A stretch of 64,000 bases of DNA from Pseudoips prasinana (GCA_951640165.1 OX621253.1:29209969-29273968), one strand, 5' to 3'. Shown: positions 41,885 through 53,299, counted from the stretch's first letter. A program made the numbers and translations. Notes: a model not told the origin generated them from the letters alone.

Positions 41885-42091
41885 ATAGTTGTTCAAATTG
41901 TCTGGAAAAGCAGTGAAAATCTTTACTGTCAACGTCATCTTAAAAACAGGAGTTTACTGTGGGATAAAACGTGTGAACAGTACAAAAATAAAAGTTTAAA
42001 ACTAGCGGCATGGCGTGAAATTTGTCGCATATTAAAGCCGGATTTTATGGAATTAAATGAAAGTAAAACACAAAAAAAAAAAAAATCTTAA
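41885..42091 (+). pseudogene. MADF-like domain fragment
   Basis: In frame from about 41885: IVWKSSENLYCQRHLKNRSL, LWDKTCEQYKNKSLKLAAWR, EICRILKPDFMELNESK, KKKKS then stop. The pattern LWDK...YKNK..K..AWREI fits the MADF DNA-binding domain (Adf-1-like proteins and second ORFs of PIF/Harbinger transposons). Only about 60 residues are present and no upstream exon with an ATG in the same family is visible; the ATG at 41843 lies inside repeat F. A 14-A run interrupts the end. Host exon, retrocopy or transposon remnant cannot be separated. Confidence 0.5.
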
Positions 42092-42104
42092 AAACAATGT
42101 CCAG

Positions 42105-42400
42105 GTTAACCAGTAGGCCTCTGAAATAGCAAAAAGTTGTATATGTAATATATCACTTATCTAGTTTACATAGTATAAGCTCTGCTTAGTTTGGGGTCAG
42201 ATGACTGTGTGTGAATAATGTGCTAGGATATTATTATTTATTATAATAGCTCATCGACTGTTGTCTAATGAAAACAACCGGGAGCGACAGCTCAACATAC
42301 CCCTCGAAGCACTAAGACGCACTTTAACGGTCACCCATCTAAGTACTGACCGATTGCATAGATGCTTTACCTCGCCAATCACTTACGGACCAGTGAGTGC
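42105..42400 (-). repeat. 5S-SINE split by a SINE-A2 tail
   Basis: Left piece CAGTAGGCCTCTGAAATAGC (42110); right piece GACTGTTGTCTAATG...GGTCACCCATCTAAGTACTGACCG (42248-42350), the 5S C-box inverse. Between them, 42130-42245 is a plus-strand SINE-A2 tail (GCTTAGTTTGGGGTCAGATG). Confidence 0.65.
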
Positions 42401-42502
42401 AACTGGCTATTAGCGCCATATTATGTTAATGGGTTTGTTTCATCAGTACAAACTAATTAAATTAAATTGTAAGATCATAAATAAAAATTTCCCATATATT
42501 TT

Positions 42503-42729
42503 TTACTATCTGTGCCCGCGACTTCACCAACATATTTAGTAATGACGCCGTAATTGTTACATCAGAATATATATAACAGTTAGCCTATTTTCGCAAACTT
42601 ATAAAACATTCACATAAACCTTACATATTTTCTTTAAAACTTTCATCCCCCTTTCAACCCCTTACAACCCTTTTTTTGCATTCAAAAGTAGCCTATGTCC
42701 TTTCTCAGGCTTTAGACTAACTGAATATC
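42503..42729 (-). repeat. 'CTAGCTGTGCCCGCG' dispersed repeat, diverged
   Basis: ACTATCTGTGCCCGCGACTTC at the left matches 54905 and 58244. The reverse strand would end GCGGGCACAGCTAG, a Helitron-like CTAG 3' end. Confidence 0.5.
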
Positions 42730-43502
42730 AAAGGAGACGGGGATTTATGGGCCTGACTGTAATAAGTTGAGATATGTTTTAAAAAAAGCGTTATATTTTT
42801 CTATTTCAAACTGTAAAAAATTTACCCAATTTACAATCTGGGGAACGAGAAATCTCAAAATAAGTTTAAGTCACGAATTAAATTGGTTGTTGATTACTAT
42901 AATCGATTAACGTTAATGAGTTCAAACAATGTAATATAAATCCTCTTGCACCAGACACCAGGTAACCGATTTCATTATAATAATTATTAAATACATTAAC
43001 ATAATGTCAACAGAAAAAAATTAAATATCAACAAAATAAATAGATATCATAATATCGGTTATCATTCAAATCGATTTATTAGTAATTGGCAACTATATTT
43101 TTAATCTATGACATGGGTGACAGATTTTGAATCTTAATCTATGATCGGTCACTCGTTTCTCGTATCGTTTAGTGCGTGTGTGATTTGACTATTTTTTATT
43201 GTTTTGTTTATATATCCCTCGACAACTGCATTCTCACTACGGACTTACGACTTTTGCTAACATACTGGACACGGATAACTATTAAATAGCAATTGCCCTT
43301 AAAAATCAGCTGTTTAGTATAGGTTGGTACATAACCTCTCTATTAAGACTAAATCTTTTATAACTATCTATGAGCACATAGATTGAATAAATCCATGGAA
43401 TTTTTTGTGATTGGCTGATAATTTATAGACCCATTAATTGACACCACTTTTATCTTTGTACATCCGAGCCCAATATTGTATGAAAACGTATCCGTCTCCT
43501 TT
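42730..43502. mobile_element. Noncoding TIR element (family K), copy 1
   Basis: 773 bp, from AAAGGAGACGGGGAT to TATCCGTCTCCTTT, with 11-bp inverted ends. Collinear with 45637-46423 over its entire length. No ORF. Confidence 0.82.
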
Positions 43503-43949
43503 AATTTCATTTCATTTATTCAATAACAATATTTACGTTGTGTCAGAATTACATAAATAAACAAATTTCAGCATAAATAAAATAACAAAATCACCTATAA
43601 AATGTTTAGTAAAAATGTCAAATACGTGGTTAATAATAATGTCAATTCAAATCTTAAACAAATGTCAAATTAACGTCTAATATACAATTAAGTGAATATA
43701 AGTAAACGACGTGAAGAGAAATATACAAAAAAAATTGTCAATATAATAGCAATCATAAATCATTTAATGAATAAAGACATCTTTCCAAAAGATACATAAA
43801 ACATTTAAATAAAAATTAAAATAGATTCAGTAGTTTTGGCGTAAAAGCGCGACAGACAGACAGAGTAAGTTACTTATTTTCGCATTTATAATATTAATAA
43901 GGATTAAAACAAGCTTACAATAAATAAAAAATAGTGTAATTAACGTTGC
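43503..43949. other. AT-rich spacer
   Basis: No ORF. (GACA)n-like GACAGACAGACAGAG near 43853 precedes a common repeat end. Confidence 0.45.
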
Positions 43950-44540
43950 TTCATCATGTCAGCCAAAGTACGTTCACTGCTGGACAAAAGCCTCCCTAAA
44001 GAATGGGGGGATATACCATAACCGCCACGCTTGGCAGACGGGTTGGCGATCGCAGTCTGATGGTCATAGTTCACAGAAAGACGCTGCTGCCCGTTTCTCT
44101 GGTAGATATTCCCTCGGACCCTTGGTACTGCGGCGGCAGTGTGAGAAGTGTCCTCTACTGCTGCCACGTACAAGCAGCTCCGGGAAGACAGTGATCTGTT
44201 TGTGGCGCAGTCGCTGTGCCGGACTGGCAGGAGTCCGCAATAGGGGAAGGCAATCTCGAGCCCCCCAGCCAGCCATCTGGAACATGGCGCAAAAGGGGAG
44301 CACCGGAGCAGCATACCTGCGTTCCCGGGGCTCCTCCCGTTAGGCGCCAAGAGAAGTCCACGGCAGGTAGGTTTAGTCGGTGCGAGTTCGACATACCCAC
44401 CCGCAGACACTTTTTACGGGTGGCATGAGTAGGCATCCACCCTAAAAAACAAAAAAGTATTCCCTTGGAAGATTTCTACGCCCCCTACGGGATGAGATGG
44501 GGCTATAAAATTATATGCCTCCTCACAGCAAAACGTTGCT
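43950..44540 (-). repeat. RTE-derived short element, split by element E
   Basis: Right part 44459-44540 (inverse of the RTE head, GGGATGAGATGGGG) and left part 43950-44118 (CCACGCTTGGCAGACGGG inverse, then the RTE tail). The element E insertion lies between. Confidence 0.75.
44119..44458 (+). mobile_element. Element E retroposon, copy 2, with target-site duplication
   Basis: 340 bp flanked by ATTCCCTCGGA (44108-44118) and ATTCCCTTGGA (44459-44469), an 11-bp duplication with one mismatch. It ends in an A-rich tail (AAAAAACAAAAAA), so it moved by retroposition. Matches 15035-15350. The overlapping ORFs on both strands are not conserved. Confidence 0.82.
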
Positions 44541-45376
44541 TAGAATCCACAATATTAACTGTTGCTTTCAACTTAACAGGAATTACAGAGACTTGTAAAA
44601 TATCTTACAAAATTTGAAAATTTTCCATCAATTGTGCAAGTTCTGAAGATTTTAAATTAATATCATTACACTTTCATCACAAGGCAGATGGTTCGTGCAG
44701 TCGCCTAAGTCGATTAACTCAAGCGGTTAACTGCGACTTGGAGAGAACTTTAAAATATAATTATTTCCTCGGTCGCGTTAAATTCTGAAGGCGATAAAAT
44801 TTTTTGATTAGATTAAATGCCATTTGATCTTACTGCTGAAATAAATGTTTCCAAGTTTTAAAATATGTTGCAATATGAAGTTTTATCAACAACAGATTGC
44901 AATATTATTAATATGGGTTGTAGCAATTAACATTTTTTTTAATGTGGTGGTAATACTCAAGTCGCGTGTCATGTAGGGCTCATCCCAATAAAACCACCAC
45001 GGTAGCCAGCCTTACAGTGCTTGTAGCGGGGATTATGGGTATTCGTTAACAATTTCGCCAGCCGCTGTACACTGCAGCCTCCGCGAGGCTGTCACCCGGA
45101 TAGGGGAGGGGGCACAAATGCCTCCCCCCTCCCCAGCACGAACATGCGTGTATAGGAAACCTAGCGCTCATCACACAAAGATTTTTTCTGGTTTGGTGAT
45201 CAAACTCACGACCTTTGGCTTAGCACCGAACAAACAGGTCAGTTAATTGCCACACCGGGGCTGGGAGCTAAACCCAACGCGAGAGAGTATGCGTCGCCCC
45301 TGGGACCGCTGGTGTGTAGAGGAGGAACTCAACTCGTCTTTTATAAGCTGTAGCTAGGTTAACTGTTTTTGTCTGA
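44541..45376. other. Spacer with a G/C hairpin and a tRNA-like word
   Basis: GGGGAGGGGG (45103-45112) pairs with CCCCCTCCCC (45125-45134). GTTTGGTGATCAAACTCACG at about 45191 resembles a decayed tRNA T-arm. No gene. Confidence 0.45.
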
Positions 45377-45466
45377 CCTTTTTTGCTCATCTTTGCGCAC
45401 CCATTTTGTTGTTTAATCTAGCTGGATTAAACAACAAAATGGGTGCGCAAAGATGAGCAAAAAAGG
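45377..45466. repeat. Perfect hairpin, 42-bp stem, 6-base loop
   Basis: 45377-45418 is exactly reverse-complemented at 45425-45466. A third, direct partial copy (TAGCTGGATTAAACAACAAA...) lies at 45480-45505. Confidence 0.92.
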
Positions 45467-45636
45467 TAGGAATTCCTATTAGCTGGATTAAACAACAAAA
45501 TGGGTACTGAATAGTGACGACATGAAAATAATTTGGATTTGACTTCGGGAATGGAAAACAAGCTTAATACGCAACCAAATGTTATTACTAGAGCACGTTC
45601 AGTAAAATATCGTCAGTCACTGAACAATTAATGCAC

Positions 45637-46423
45637 AAAGGAGACGGGGATTTCTGGGCCTGACAGTTATTACTTGAGATATGGTTTTAAAAAAGCGTTA
45701 TATTTTTCTCTTTCAAAGTATAAAAAATTTACCCAATTTACAATCTGGAAAACGAGAAATCTCAAAATAAGTCTAAGTCACGAATTAAATTTGTGGTTGA
45801 TTACTATAATCAATTAACGGTAATAAGTTCAAACAATGTAATATAGAAACTCTTGCACCAGACACTAGATAACCGATTGAATCATAATAATTATTAAATA
45901 CATTAACATAATGTCAATAATCATAAAATATCAATAAAATAAATAGAAATCATAATATCGGTTATCGTTCAAATCGATTTATTAATTATTGGCAACTATA
46001 TTTTTAATCTATGCTGACAGTCTTTGTGGTGACTGATTTTGAATCCTAATCTATGATCGGTCACTCGTTTCTCGTATCGTTTAGTGCGTGTGTGATTTGA
46101 GTATTTTTTATTGTTTTGTTTATATATCCCTTGACAGCTGCATTCTCTCTACGGACTTCTGATATTTTTTAACGTGTACGACTTTTGCTAACATACTGGA
46201 CACTTATAACTATTACATAGCAATCGCCCTTAAAAATCAGCTATTCAGGTTGGTACATAACCTCTCTATTAGGTAATAAATCATTTATAACTCTGCTCAC
46301 AGATTGAAAAAATCCATGGATTTTTTAGTGATTGGCTGATAATTTATAGACCCATTAATTGACACCACTTTTATCTTTTTACATCTGGGCCCAATATTGT
46401 ATGAAAACATATCCGTCTCCTTT
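45637..46423. mobile_element. Noncoding TIR element (family K), copy 2
   Basis: 787 bp, AAAGGAGACGGGGAT to ATCCGTCTCCTTT. The flanks CAC|...|CAC may be a 3-bp duplication. Interior landmarks are shared with copy 1 (TTACCCAATTTACAATCTGG, TCGTTTCTCGTATCG, TTGACACCACTTTTATC). No ORF. Confidence 0.82.
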
Positions 46424-46980
46424 CACTATCATTTGCCTTCTACAATATCCTCCTAATATTATAAACTAATATATAACTGCACGTAATAAGTAAGCAGGCG
46501 GTCGGGGTTCCTATACAGTTAAGTCATGCGTGTGACAATGATTGAAACAAAATCGCTGTTGCTGCCACCCCAACCTTATCAGAGGACCTTCAATTTCCTT
46601 TTACCAGTCTATATGATATTGAATTGGTTTCGTTATATAATAGAGTACTTACGTATGTCATGTGTGAAATTGCCCTGTTTCGTAACAACTACAAATACAC
46701 AATGATTTAGTGAACATATACTTATATCTTGCTGTAAGCAGAATAGAGGAACTAATCCCAATTAAACCATTTGGACACATTGTTTATTCAAAGCTTCCGC
46801 GAATTTAATCCGGATAAAAGACGGATACATAGAGTTATTTGCGAGTAAATCTGAATTGACGTCCCTGTTGCGGAGGAGTTATGACGCCTTCACTACACAC
46901 GTGAACTTTAATAGTATATGTGATATAATGTTTTAAGTATATCTACTTTCTATTGCTGCTATAGCAACTAACATCCTGCT
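46424..46980. other. Unassigned spacer
   Basis: AT-rich, no supported feature. Confidence 0.4.
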
Positions 46981-46984
46981 AATC

Positions 46985-47335
46985 CTACTAATACTATACA
47001 GGTGAAAGTTTGTAAGTGTGCGAGTGTGTTTGTTAGTTACTTCTTCACATCTATACGGATAAAGCGATTTAAAAAAAATTGGTATGTAGTTAGCTGACAC
47101 CCTGGATTAACACATAGGCTATAATTTATAAAGTTTAATGCGGGTAAAACCGCTGGGTAGTATTATAAATGCGAGAGTTTGTGTGTATGGATGGATGTTT
47201 GTTACTCTTTCACGCAAAAACTCCCCAATGGATTTTGTTGAAACTTTGTAGTAATATAGCTTATATATCCGAATAACACATAGGCATTTATAAATTATAT
47301 CGCGCGTAAATTCGCGGGGCACTGCTAGTCTAAAA
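46985..47335 (+). repeat. Family C, two copies in tandem
   Basis: The first copy runs to GCGGGTAAAACCGCTGGGTAGTA (about 47157). The second starts TATTATAAATGCGAGAGTTTG and ends CGCGGGGCACTGCTAGT. Both have the variable middle and the CTAGT-type end or its remnant. Confidence 0.6.
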
Positions 47336-47491
47336 TAAAATAAAAACAAGCTAGCCGTACAGTAGTCGCATATGATGTGTAACATAAGACTTGTTCTTTT
47401 GAGATGAAATTTATGTGAAGCCAATTTATTTATAACTTGATTGGTTGAATATATCAACACATACACTATGTTGGCTGAAAGTCCGTCGTGG

Positions 47492-47620
47492 TACACACGG
47501 CAACATGTCAAGCTATACATTTCTAGTATAAGCTGACCTATCATTGTATGGAAATCCTATACAACGCGGGAACAGCTTATACTGGAAATGTATAGCTTGA
47601 TATGTTGCCGTGTGTACCAA
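47492..47620. repeat. Long hairpin, 46-bp arms with two mismatches
   Basis: 47492-47537 pairs with 47575-47620. The 37-base spacer itself contains a short hairpin (TTGTATGG...CCTATACAA). Confidence 0.85.
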
Positions 47621-47742
47621 ACTACCAAACTTACGCAAAATTAGTTGACACCATTACATGTGTCACCACCACAACTATCTCTTCGCCACCACGCGATGGA
47701 CTATGGTATATGCATCTCATCGTGAGAGGAGACCCTTCATCA

Positions 47743-48345
47743 TCATCATCATATCAGTCGAAAGACGTCCACAGCTGGACAAAAGCCTCCCCCAAAGATC
47801 TCCACAATTGCCGGTATTGCGCTGTTCGCATCCAGCACAAGATCATCGGTCCATCTTGTAGGGGGCCTTCCCACGCTGCGTCTTCCAGTTCGAGGTCGCC
47901 TCTCTAGAACCTTTCTGCCCCAGCGGCCGTCGGCTCTACGAGCTATCTGCCCTGCCCACTGCCACTTCAGGTTGGCAATTCTTACGGCTATGCCGGTTAC
48001 TTTGGTTCGCCTGCGGATCAATTTCTGTTTCGATCTCGCAGGGAAACTCCAAACATGACCCTTTTTATTGCTCTTTGGGTGACCTTGAGCCGCCTGATAA
48101 GGCCCATAGTGAGCAACCACGTCTCTATTCCGTAAGTCATCACTGGCAACACACACTGGTCGAAGACTTTCGACTTGAGACACTGCGGTATTTGGGACGA
48201 AAAGATATTAACGTAGCTTCCCGAACGCTGCCCAGCCGAGTTGGATTCTATAATTGACCTCCTTCTCGAAGTTGGACCTACCTAGTTGGATGGTCTGTCC
48301 TAGGTAAATATAGTTCTCTACAACTTCGAGGCAGAGTCTCCAACC
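47743..48345 (-). pseudogene. RTE LINE, 5'-truncated copy
   Basis: Inverse of about 51130-51720: KLIRRRTKVTGIAVRIANLK, WQWAGQIARRADGRWGRKV, RRPRTGRRSVGRPPTRWTDD, then the tail. Here the RRPRTGRRS codons are open where the 48527 copy has a stop. The RT palm is missing. Confidence 0.8.
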
Positions 48346-48514
48346 TTAAATAGAGTAGTACTGTTTGACTAAAAGAGGTGAATGAGTGGAATGGCCAATG
48401 CATTCATTTCATTCCCGTTCTTGACGTTCGGAATAGCCACCTAGTTCGCCAGTTTTTACCGAGCGCTCGAACCGCAAAAGTTGTAACCAAGTTTTGTAAT
48501 AATAAATAAATAAT
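48346..48514. other. Short spacer between the two RTE copies
   Basis: Not recognised. Confidence 0.4.
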
Positions 48515-48558
48515 AATAATTTAATTGCTGTGTGGTGACGGATGCTGTGTGGTGACGC

Positions 48559-50310
48559 ATGCTGTGTGGTGACGGCCTAAGAATATCACCACCCCCTCTC
48601 ATCCCGTGGGGGGACGTAAAAGTCGTCCCGAGGGAAATATATACACCAGAGAACGGGCAGAAGCGTTCTCCTGAGTACCATGTCCACCTTACTGCGATCG
48701 GCAACCCGTCTGCCAAGCGTGGCGATTATGGCAAATCCCCTCAAATGGTGGACACAACCAAACCACGGCCCCCAGTCCCCGGCAGCCCTGCTATTCCCAG
48801 CCGTGGTAACAGCCGTGGTTACGGCAGGGCAGGGGGTGCTAAGAATCCCCGGCAGATTCCGCGTTACCAACACCGACGACCTCTGGCCCTGGCAACATAT
48901 AACACACGTACACTGCGGTCCGACGAGAAGATAACCGAACTGGATGAAGAATTGAGCAGGTTACATTGGGATATTGTAGGATTATCTGAAGTCCGAAGAG
49001 AGGGGGAGGACTCGATAATACTGAAATCCGGAAACCTGCTCTATTACCGGGAGGGTGACCAAATATCCCAAGGTGGTGTCGGGTTCATAGTCCACAAGTC
49101 CCTCGTGAACAACCTAGTGAAAATCGAGAGTGTGTCGACGAGGGTTGCGTACCTTATACTCAGAATCACCAAGCGGTATTCGTTGAAGGTTATACAGGTA
49201 TACGCACCCACTTCGACACCCTCCGACGATGAAGTCGAAGTTATGTATGAGGACATATCCAGAGCCATACATACCTCTAACTCCTATTTCACTGTGGTCA
49301 TGGGGGACTTTAACGCGAAGCTGGGCAAACGATTCGGTAATGAGCTGAGAGTGGGGCAATTTGGAACTGGAGACCGGAACCCCCGGGGCCAAATGTTGGC
49401 CGACTTCATGGAGAAGGAGGGACTCTTTATGATGAATTCCTTCTTCAGGAAGCCGGATCACCGCAAATGGACCTGGGTGAGCCCGGATGGTAAAACTAAA
49501 AATGAAATAGACTTTATCTTGTCGACGAGACGACAGATGTTCAATGATGTCTCCGTGATCAATGCGGTTAAAACCAGGAGCGATCACAGACTGGTCAGAG
49601 GCTCATTGAACCTTAATGTCAAACTCCAGAGGTCCCGACTGATAAAGTCTACGCTCCGACCTTTACCTATCCACGTCCAAAACCCCGAACCATTTCAGCT
49701 CGAACTGCAAAACCGTTTCGAATGCCTAGCAGACTGCGAGGAAGTGGACTCATACTATGACAGGCTCGTAGAAGCTGTCCATACGGCTGGGTCTAAGGTC
49801 TTCAAGGCCCGCCGTACAAACAGAAATAAAAAGATCTCTAACTTTACCCTGCAACTTATGGAAGATAGACGGAAAATGGTTCTGACATCCTCAGATGATG
49901 CTATCAGATATCGGCAGCTCAACAGACAGATCTCAAAGTCTTTGACTCGCGACACGCGGCAATTTAATACAATTAGTATTAAAGAGGCCATCGAGCGAAA
50001 CAAAGGCTCTAAAGTGTTCGCAAGAGCTCGGTCTGTTGGACAGAGCCAACTGACGAAGCTGAAGACTGAGGATGGCAGAATCGTCACGTCTAAGCCTGAG
50101 TTGCTGGGAGAGATCGAGAAGTTCTACGGACAGTTACATACGACAACACAGCCACCTGTCAAAAGTCATGCCTCAGATCCCAGAGCACGACTAACCCGAC
50201 ATTACACCGAAGACATCCCGGACGTCAGCCTTACGAGATTAGAATGGCTCTCAAACAACTCAAGAACAACAAGGCGCCTGGTGATGATGGAGTTACAGCA
50301 GAGCTTCTGA
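48559..50310 (+). pseudogene. RTE pol, part 1: APE-type endonuclease
   Basis: 583 codons from the first ATG; the true start may lie further in, since residues 1-100 are low-complexity and partly 5' UTR-like. Nuclease residues: Asn115 (TYNTRTL), Glu144 (SEVRR), Tyr215 (VYAPTS), GDFN 249-252 and SDH 341-343. A linker follows. One base is missing at about 50232-50235, so the RT continues in another frame and the last 25 or so residues here are not native. Normally endonuclease and RT form one protein. Confidence 0.85.
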
Positions 50311-51542
50311 AGGCGGGTGGTACACCAATCCTACGGGCCCTTCAGAAGTTATTTAACTCCGTCATACTAGATGGTCAAACGCCACAAGCATGGCACAGAA
50401 GTGTGGTGGTGCTCTTCTTCAAAAAGGGCGACAAAACCCTATTGAAGAATTATAGACCCATCACACTGCTGAGCCATGTTTACAAGTTGTTTTCGAGGGT
50501 CGTTACGAACGACGACTTCCAGCCTCCCGAACAAGCCGTTTTCCGAAAAGGCTTTAGCACCATAGACCACATACATACGCTGCGGCAAGTTATACAGAAG
50601 ACCGAAGAGTATAACAAGCCACTGTGCTTAGCGTTTGTGGACTATGAGAAAGCCTTCGATTCTATCGAAACATGGGCCGTCCTGAGGTCTCTCATAAGGT
50701 GCCAAATTGACTACCGGTATATCGAGGTGATAAAGTGTTTGTATGAAAACGCCACTATGTCAGTGAGACTCCAGGACCAGATCTCGAAACCTATCCACTT
50801 GCAGCGAGGCGTGATACAGGGAGATGTTATATCTCCGAAACTGTTCACCACTGCATTGGAAGACGTGTTCAAGCTTCTGGACTGGAAAGGCTTTTGCATC
50901 AATGTCAACGGCGAGTACATCACTCACCTTCGATTTGCCGATGATATAGTAGTCATGGCTGAGACCATGGAAGACCTCGGTACAATGCTCGATGACCTCA
51001 GCAGAGTTTCTCAACAAGTGGGTCTGAAAATGAACATGGATAAGACGAAAATCATGTCAAACGTCCATGTTGCACCCACTCAATTGAAAGTTGGTGACTC
51101 TGCACTCGAAGTTGTAGAGAACTATATTTACCTAGGACAGACCATCCAACTAGGTAGGTCCAACTTCGAGAAGGAGGTCAATCGTAGAATCCAACTCGGC
51201 TGGGCAGCGTTCGGGAAGCTACGTAACATCTTCACGTCCAAAATACCGCAGTGTCTCAAGTCGAAAGTCTTCGACCAGTGTGTGTTGCCAGTGATGACAT
51301 ACGGAACAGAGACGTGGTCGCTCACTATGGGCCTTATTAGAAGGCTCAAGGTCACCCAAAGAGCAATGGAGAGGGCTATGCTCGGAGATTCCCTACGGGA
51401 TCGTATCAGAAATGTCGAAATCCGCAGGCGAACCAAAGTCACCGACATAGCCCGAAGAATTGCAAAACTGAAGTGGCAGTGGGCGGGGCACATAGCTCGT
51501 AGAACCGATGGCCGTTGGGGCAGAAAGGTTCTTGAGTGGTGA
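50244..51542 (+). pseudogene. RTE pol, part 2: reverse transcriptase
   Basis: 432 codons. Motifs: LKNNKAPGDDG (6-16), NYRPITLL (69-76), DYEKAFDS (133-140), QGDVISP (192-198), catalytic FADD 231-234 and the RRRTKVTDIARRIAKLKWQW tail. It ends in TGA at 51540-51542 where sister copies (47.9 and 53.1 kb) have CGA, a likely CpG transition. The frame after it stays open for about 50 codons (PRTGRRSVGRPPTRWTDD). Confidence 0.88.
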
Positions 51543-51732
51543 CCACGAACCGGAAGACGCAGCGTGGGCAGGCCCCCTACAAGATGGACCGATGATCTTG
51601 TGCGGGTCGCTGGAAACAGCTGGATGCGAATAGCGCAAGACCGGCAATTGTGGAGATCTTTGGGGGAGGCCTTTGTCCATCAGTGGACGTCTTTCGGCTG
51701 ATATGATGATGATGTTGATGAATAATTTAATT

Positions 51733-52435
51733 AAAGTTTGACAAGTATTTTAATTGTTCAATCCTGAAGATATAAATATAAGTCTATTGTTGCTGAAATA
51801 CGTGTTTTCTTAACATCGGTGTAAGTCTGTATGGATTGTAGCTAATTACAAATAACGCTATCTAATTGAATTCATTCAGAGAACATGAAAACAAGTCATT
51901 TTTTTCGGCTACCTGGTTTAGGGCGTGCAGTGCTCACGTGAGTGGCGCCTTTCGGAGTAAGTTGGTACGCCATTGTTCATCCACCGACCGAGAGGAAAGA
52001 TGTTAAACATAAAAAATGATGTTTCTTGTGTCGAGGTTTTTGCTTCGCTTTATAAATGGCTGTAAAACCTAGCACCATTTGCTCTTGGCCATTATTCAAC
52101 AATTACGAGCAAGTGCCAAATAAATGACAAGAAATTAAGCATTAATAATACGTCAGTTCTATTGCTGCCTTAATTTTACTGGATAAATGTCCTCATAGTG
52201 AGGCAAACGTTTATTATGGCTCATGCAAATATATCTTGTTGTTAAATGTCAAATCAATAATAATAATGTCCTGGAAGTTTTACTTTTACCCAGAAGAGAA
52301 ACCTGCATCCAATCAAACTGAAGATACGCCTTTGCCGCTTGCGCCATATATGGTATCACACCCGCGTTGGGAAATAGAAAAGCGCCATTACTTGGCTACT
52401 TATCGTATCGCATGGCATCCTATTGACAGAGTTTG
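51733..52435. other. Unassigned spacer
   Basis: No recognised repeat. The ORF at 52236-52472 has no motif. Confidence 0.4.
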
Positions 52436-52439
52436 TTCA

Positions 52440-52745
52440 AGCTTATTGACAAAAACCGGTACCAAGAGCTGAACGTACCCTCCGAAGCACGGAAACGCTC
52501 AGAAGTCACTTGCCTTAGCCTTTGAAATAGAAAATAGGGATTATTTGTTTCCTTATCGTATGGTACTTATAGTCCCTATGTGAGAGTTTATTCAAGTTTA
52601 ACGACAACAACCGGGACCGACAGCTTAACGTGCCCTCCGAAGCACGGAGATGCCCAGAAATTAAACTGCATTGACGGTCACCTATGCATAGACTGGCCGT
52701 GGGTCTATCACCACTGACTATGCTTGCCTTATCAAAGAGACATTG
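52440..52745 (-). repeat. 5S-SINE, two partial copies in a row
   Basis: 52455-52510 (CCCTCCGAAGCACGG) and 52600-52745 (GGGACCGACAGCTTAACGTG, CCTCCGAAGCACGGAGATGC, GGTCACCTATGCATAGACTG). The second reaches into the inverse of the 5S-like head. Confidence 0.6.
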
Positions 52746-53029
52746 AACATGTGATAGATGTATTGACACAAATAAATCGCATAGTAACCATTTTTAAGTA
52801 CATACCAAGAATCAATTAATATTTTGTTTACTCAAAGAGAAAACTAATTACCAGAGGAAACTGTATTATTTATCAAATGTAGTGTAATGTTTGTTTAAAC
52901 GCACTCACGTAATTATCTTCCCAGTAATTAACATGCGCTCATAAATTATAAAGTGTATCAAAGGACGGCTAAATAATCTATAAAATACAGTTTTAAAGAG
53001 TAGATGAAAATGATGCAGCTAATTACTGC

Positions 53030-53285
53030 CCAGTTGAGAGCAAGGCCGTTGGGGCAGAAAGGTTCACCACATTTATGCAAATAAACATTTTTGTATTTTG
53101 TATTTTGTTCTCCAGTGGCGACCACGAACCGGAAGACGCAGCTTAAGCAGGCCCCCTGCAAGATGGACCGATTATCTTGTGCACAAGACCGGCAATTGTG
53201 AAGATCGTTGGGGGAGGCCTTTGTCCAGCAGTAGACGTCTATCGACTGATATGATGATGATGATGATGATGAAGGGTATCCTTTC
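53030..53285 (+). repeat. RTE 3' end with a small insertion
   Basis: GGCCGTTGGGGCAGAAAGGTT is interrupted by about 50 bases (CACCACATTTATGCAA...), then TGGCGACCACGAACCGGAAG to the tail and (GAT)n at 53250-53270. It keeps the CGA codon that is TGA at 51540. Confidence 0.75.
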
Positions 53286-53299
53286 TCGATGAGAGTGCA

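Larger units (their letters stand above)
48527..51720 (+). mobile_element. Nearly full-length RTE-clade LINE with a 12-bp target-site duplication
   Basis: AATAATTTAATT occurs at 48515-48526 and again at 51721-51732, exactly flanking the element. The 5' end has three tandem 17-base units of GCTGTGTGGTGACGGAT type. The coding part is APE endonuclease plus RT without a separate ORF1, as in RTE. The 3' end is GGCTGATATGATGATGATG. One frameshift and one nonsense change make this copy defective. Confidence 0.9.

Noticed and set aside
43940..44410. 156-codon minus-strand ORF
   Set aside because: It crosses from element E into an RTE-derived element; not conserved in the other copy of E.
47602..47907. 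101-codon plus-strand ORF
   Set aside because: Antisense to the truncated RTE copy and partly inside the hairpin at 47492-47620.
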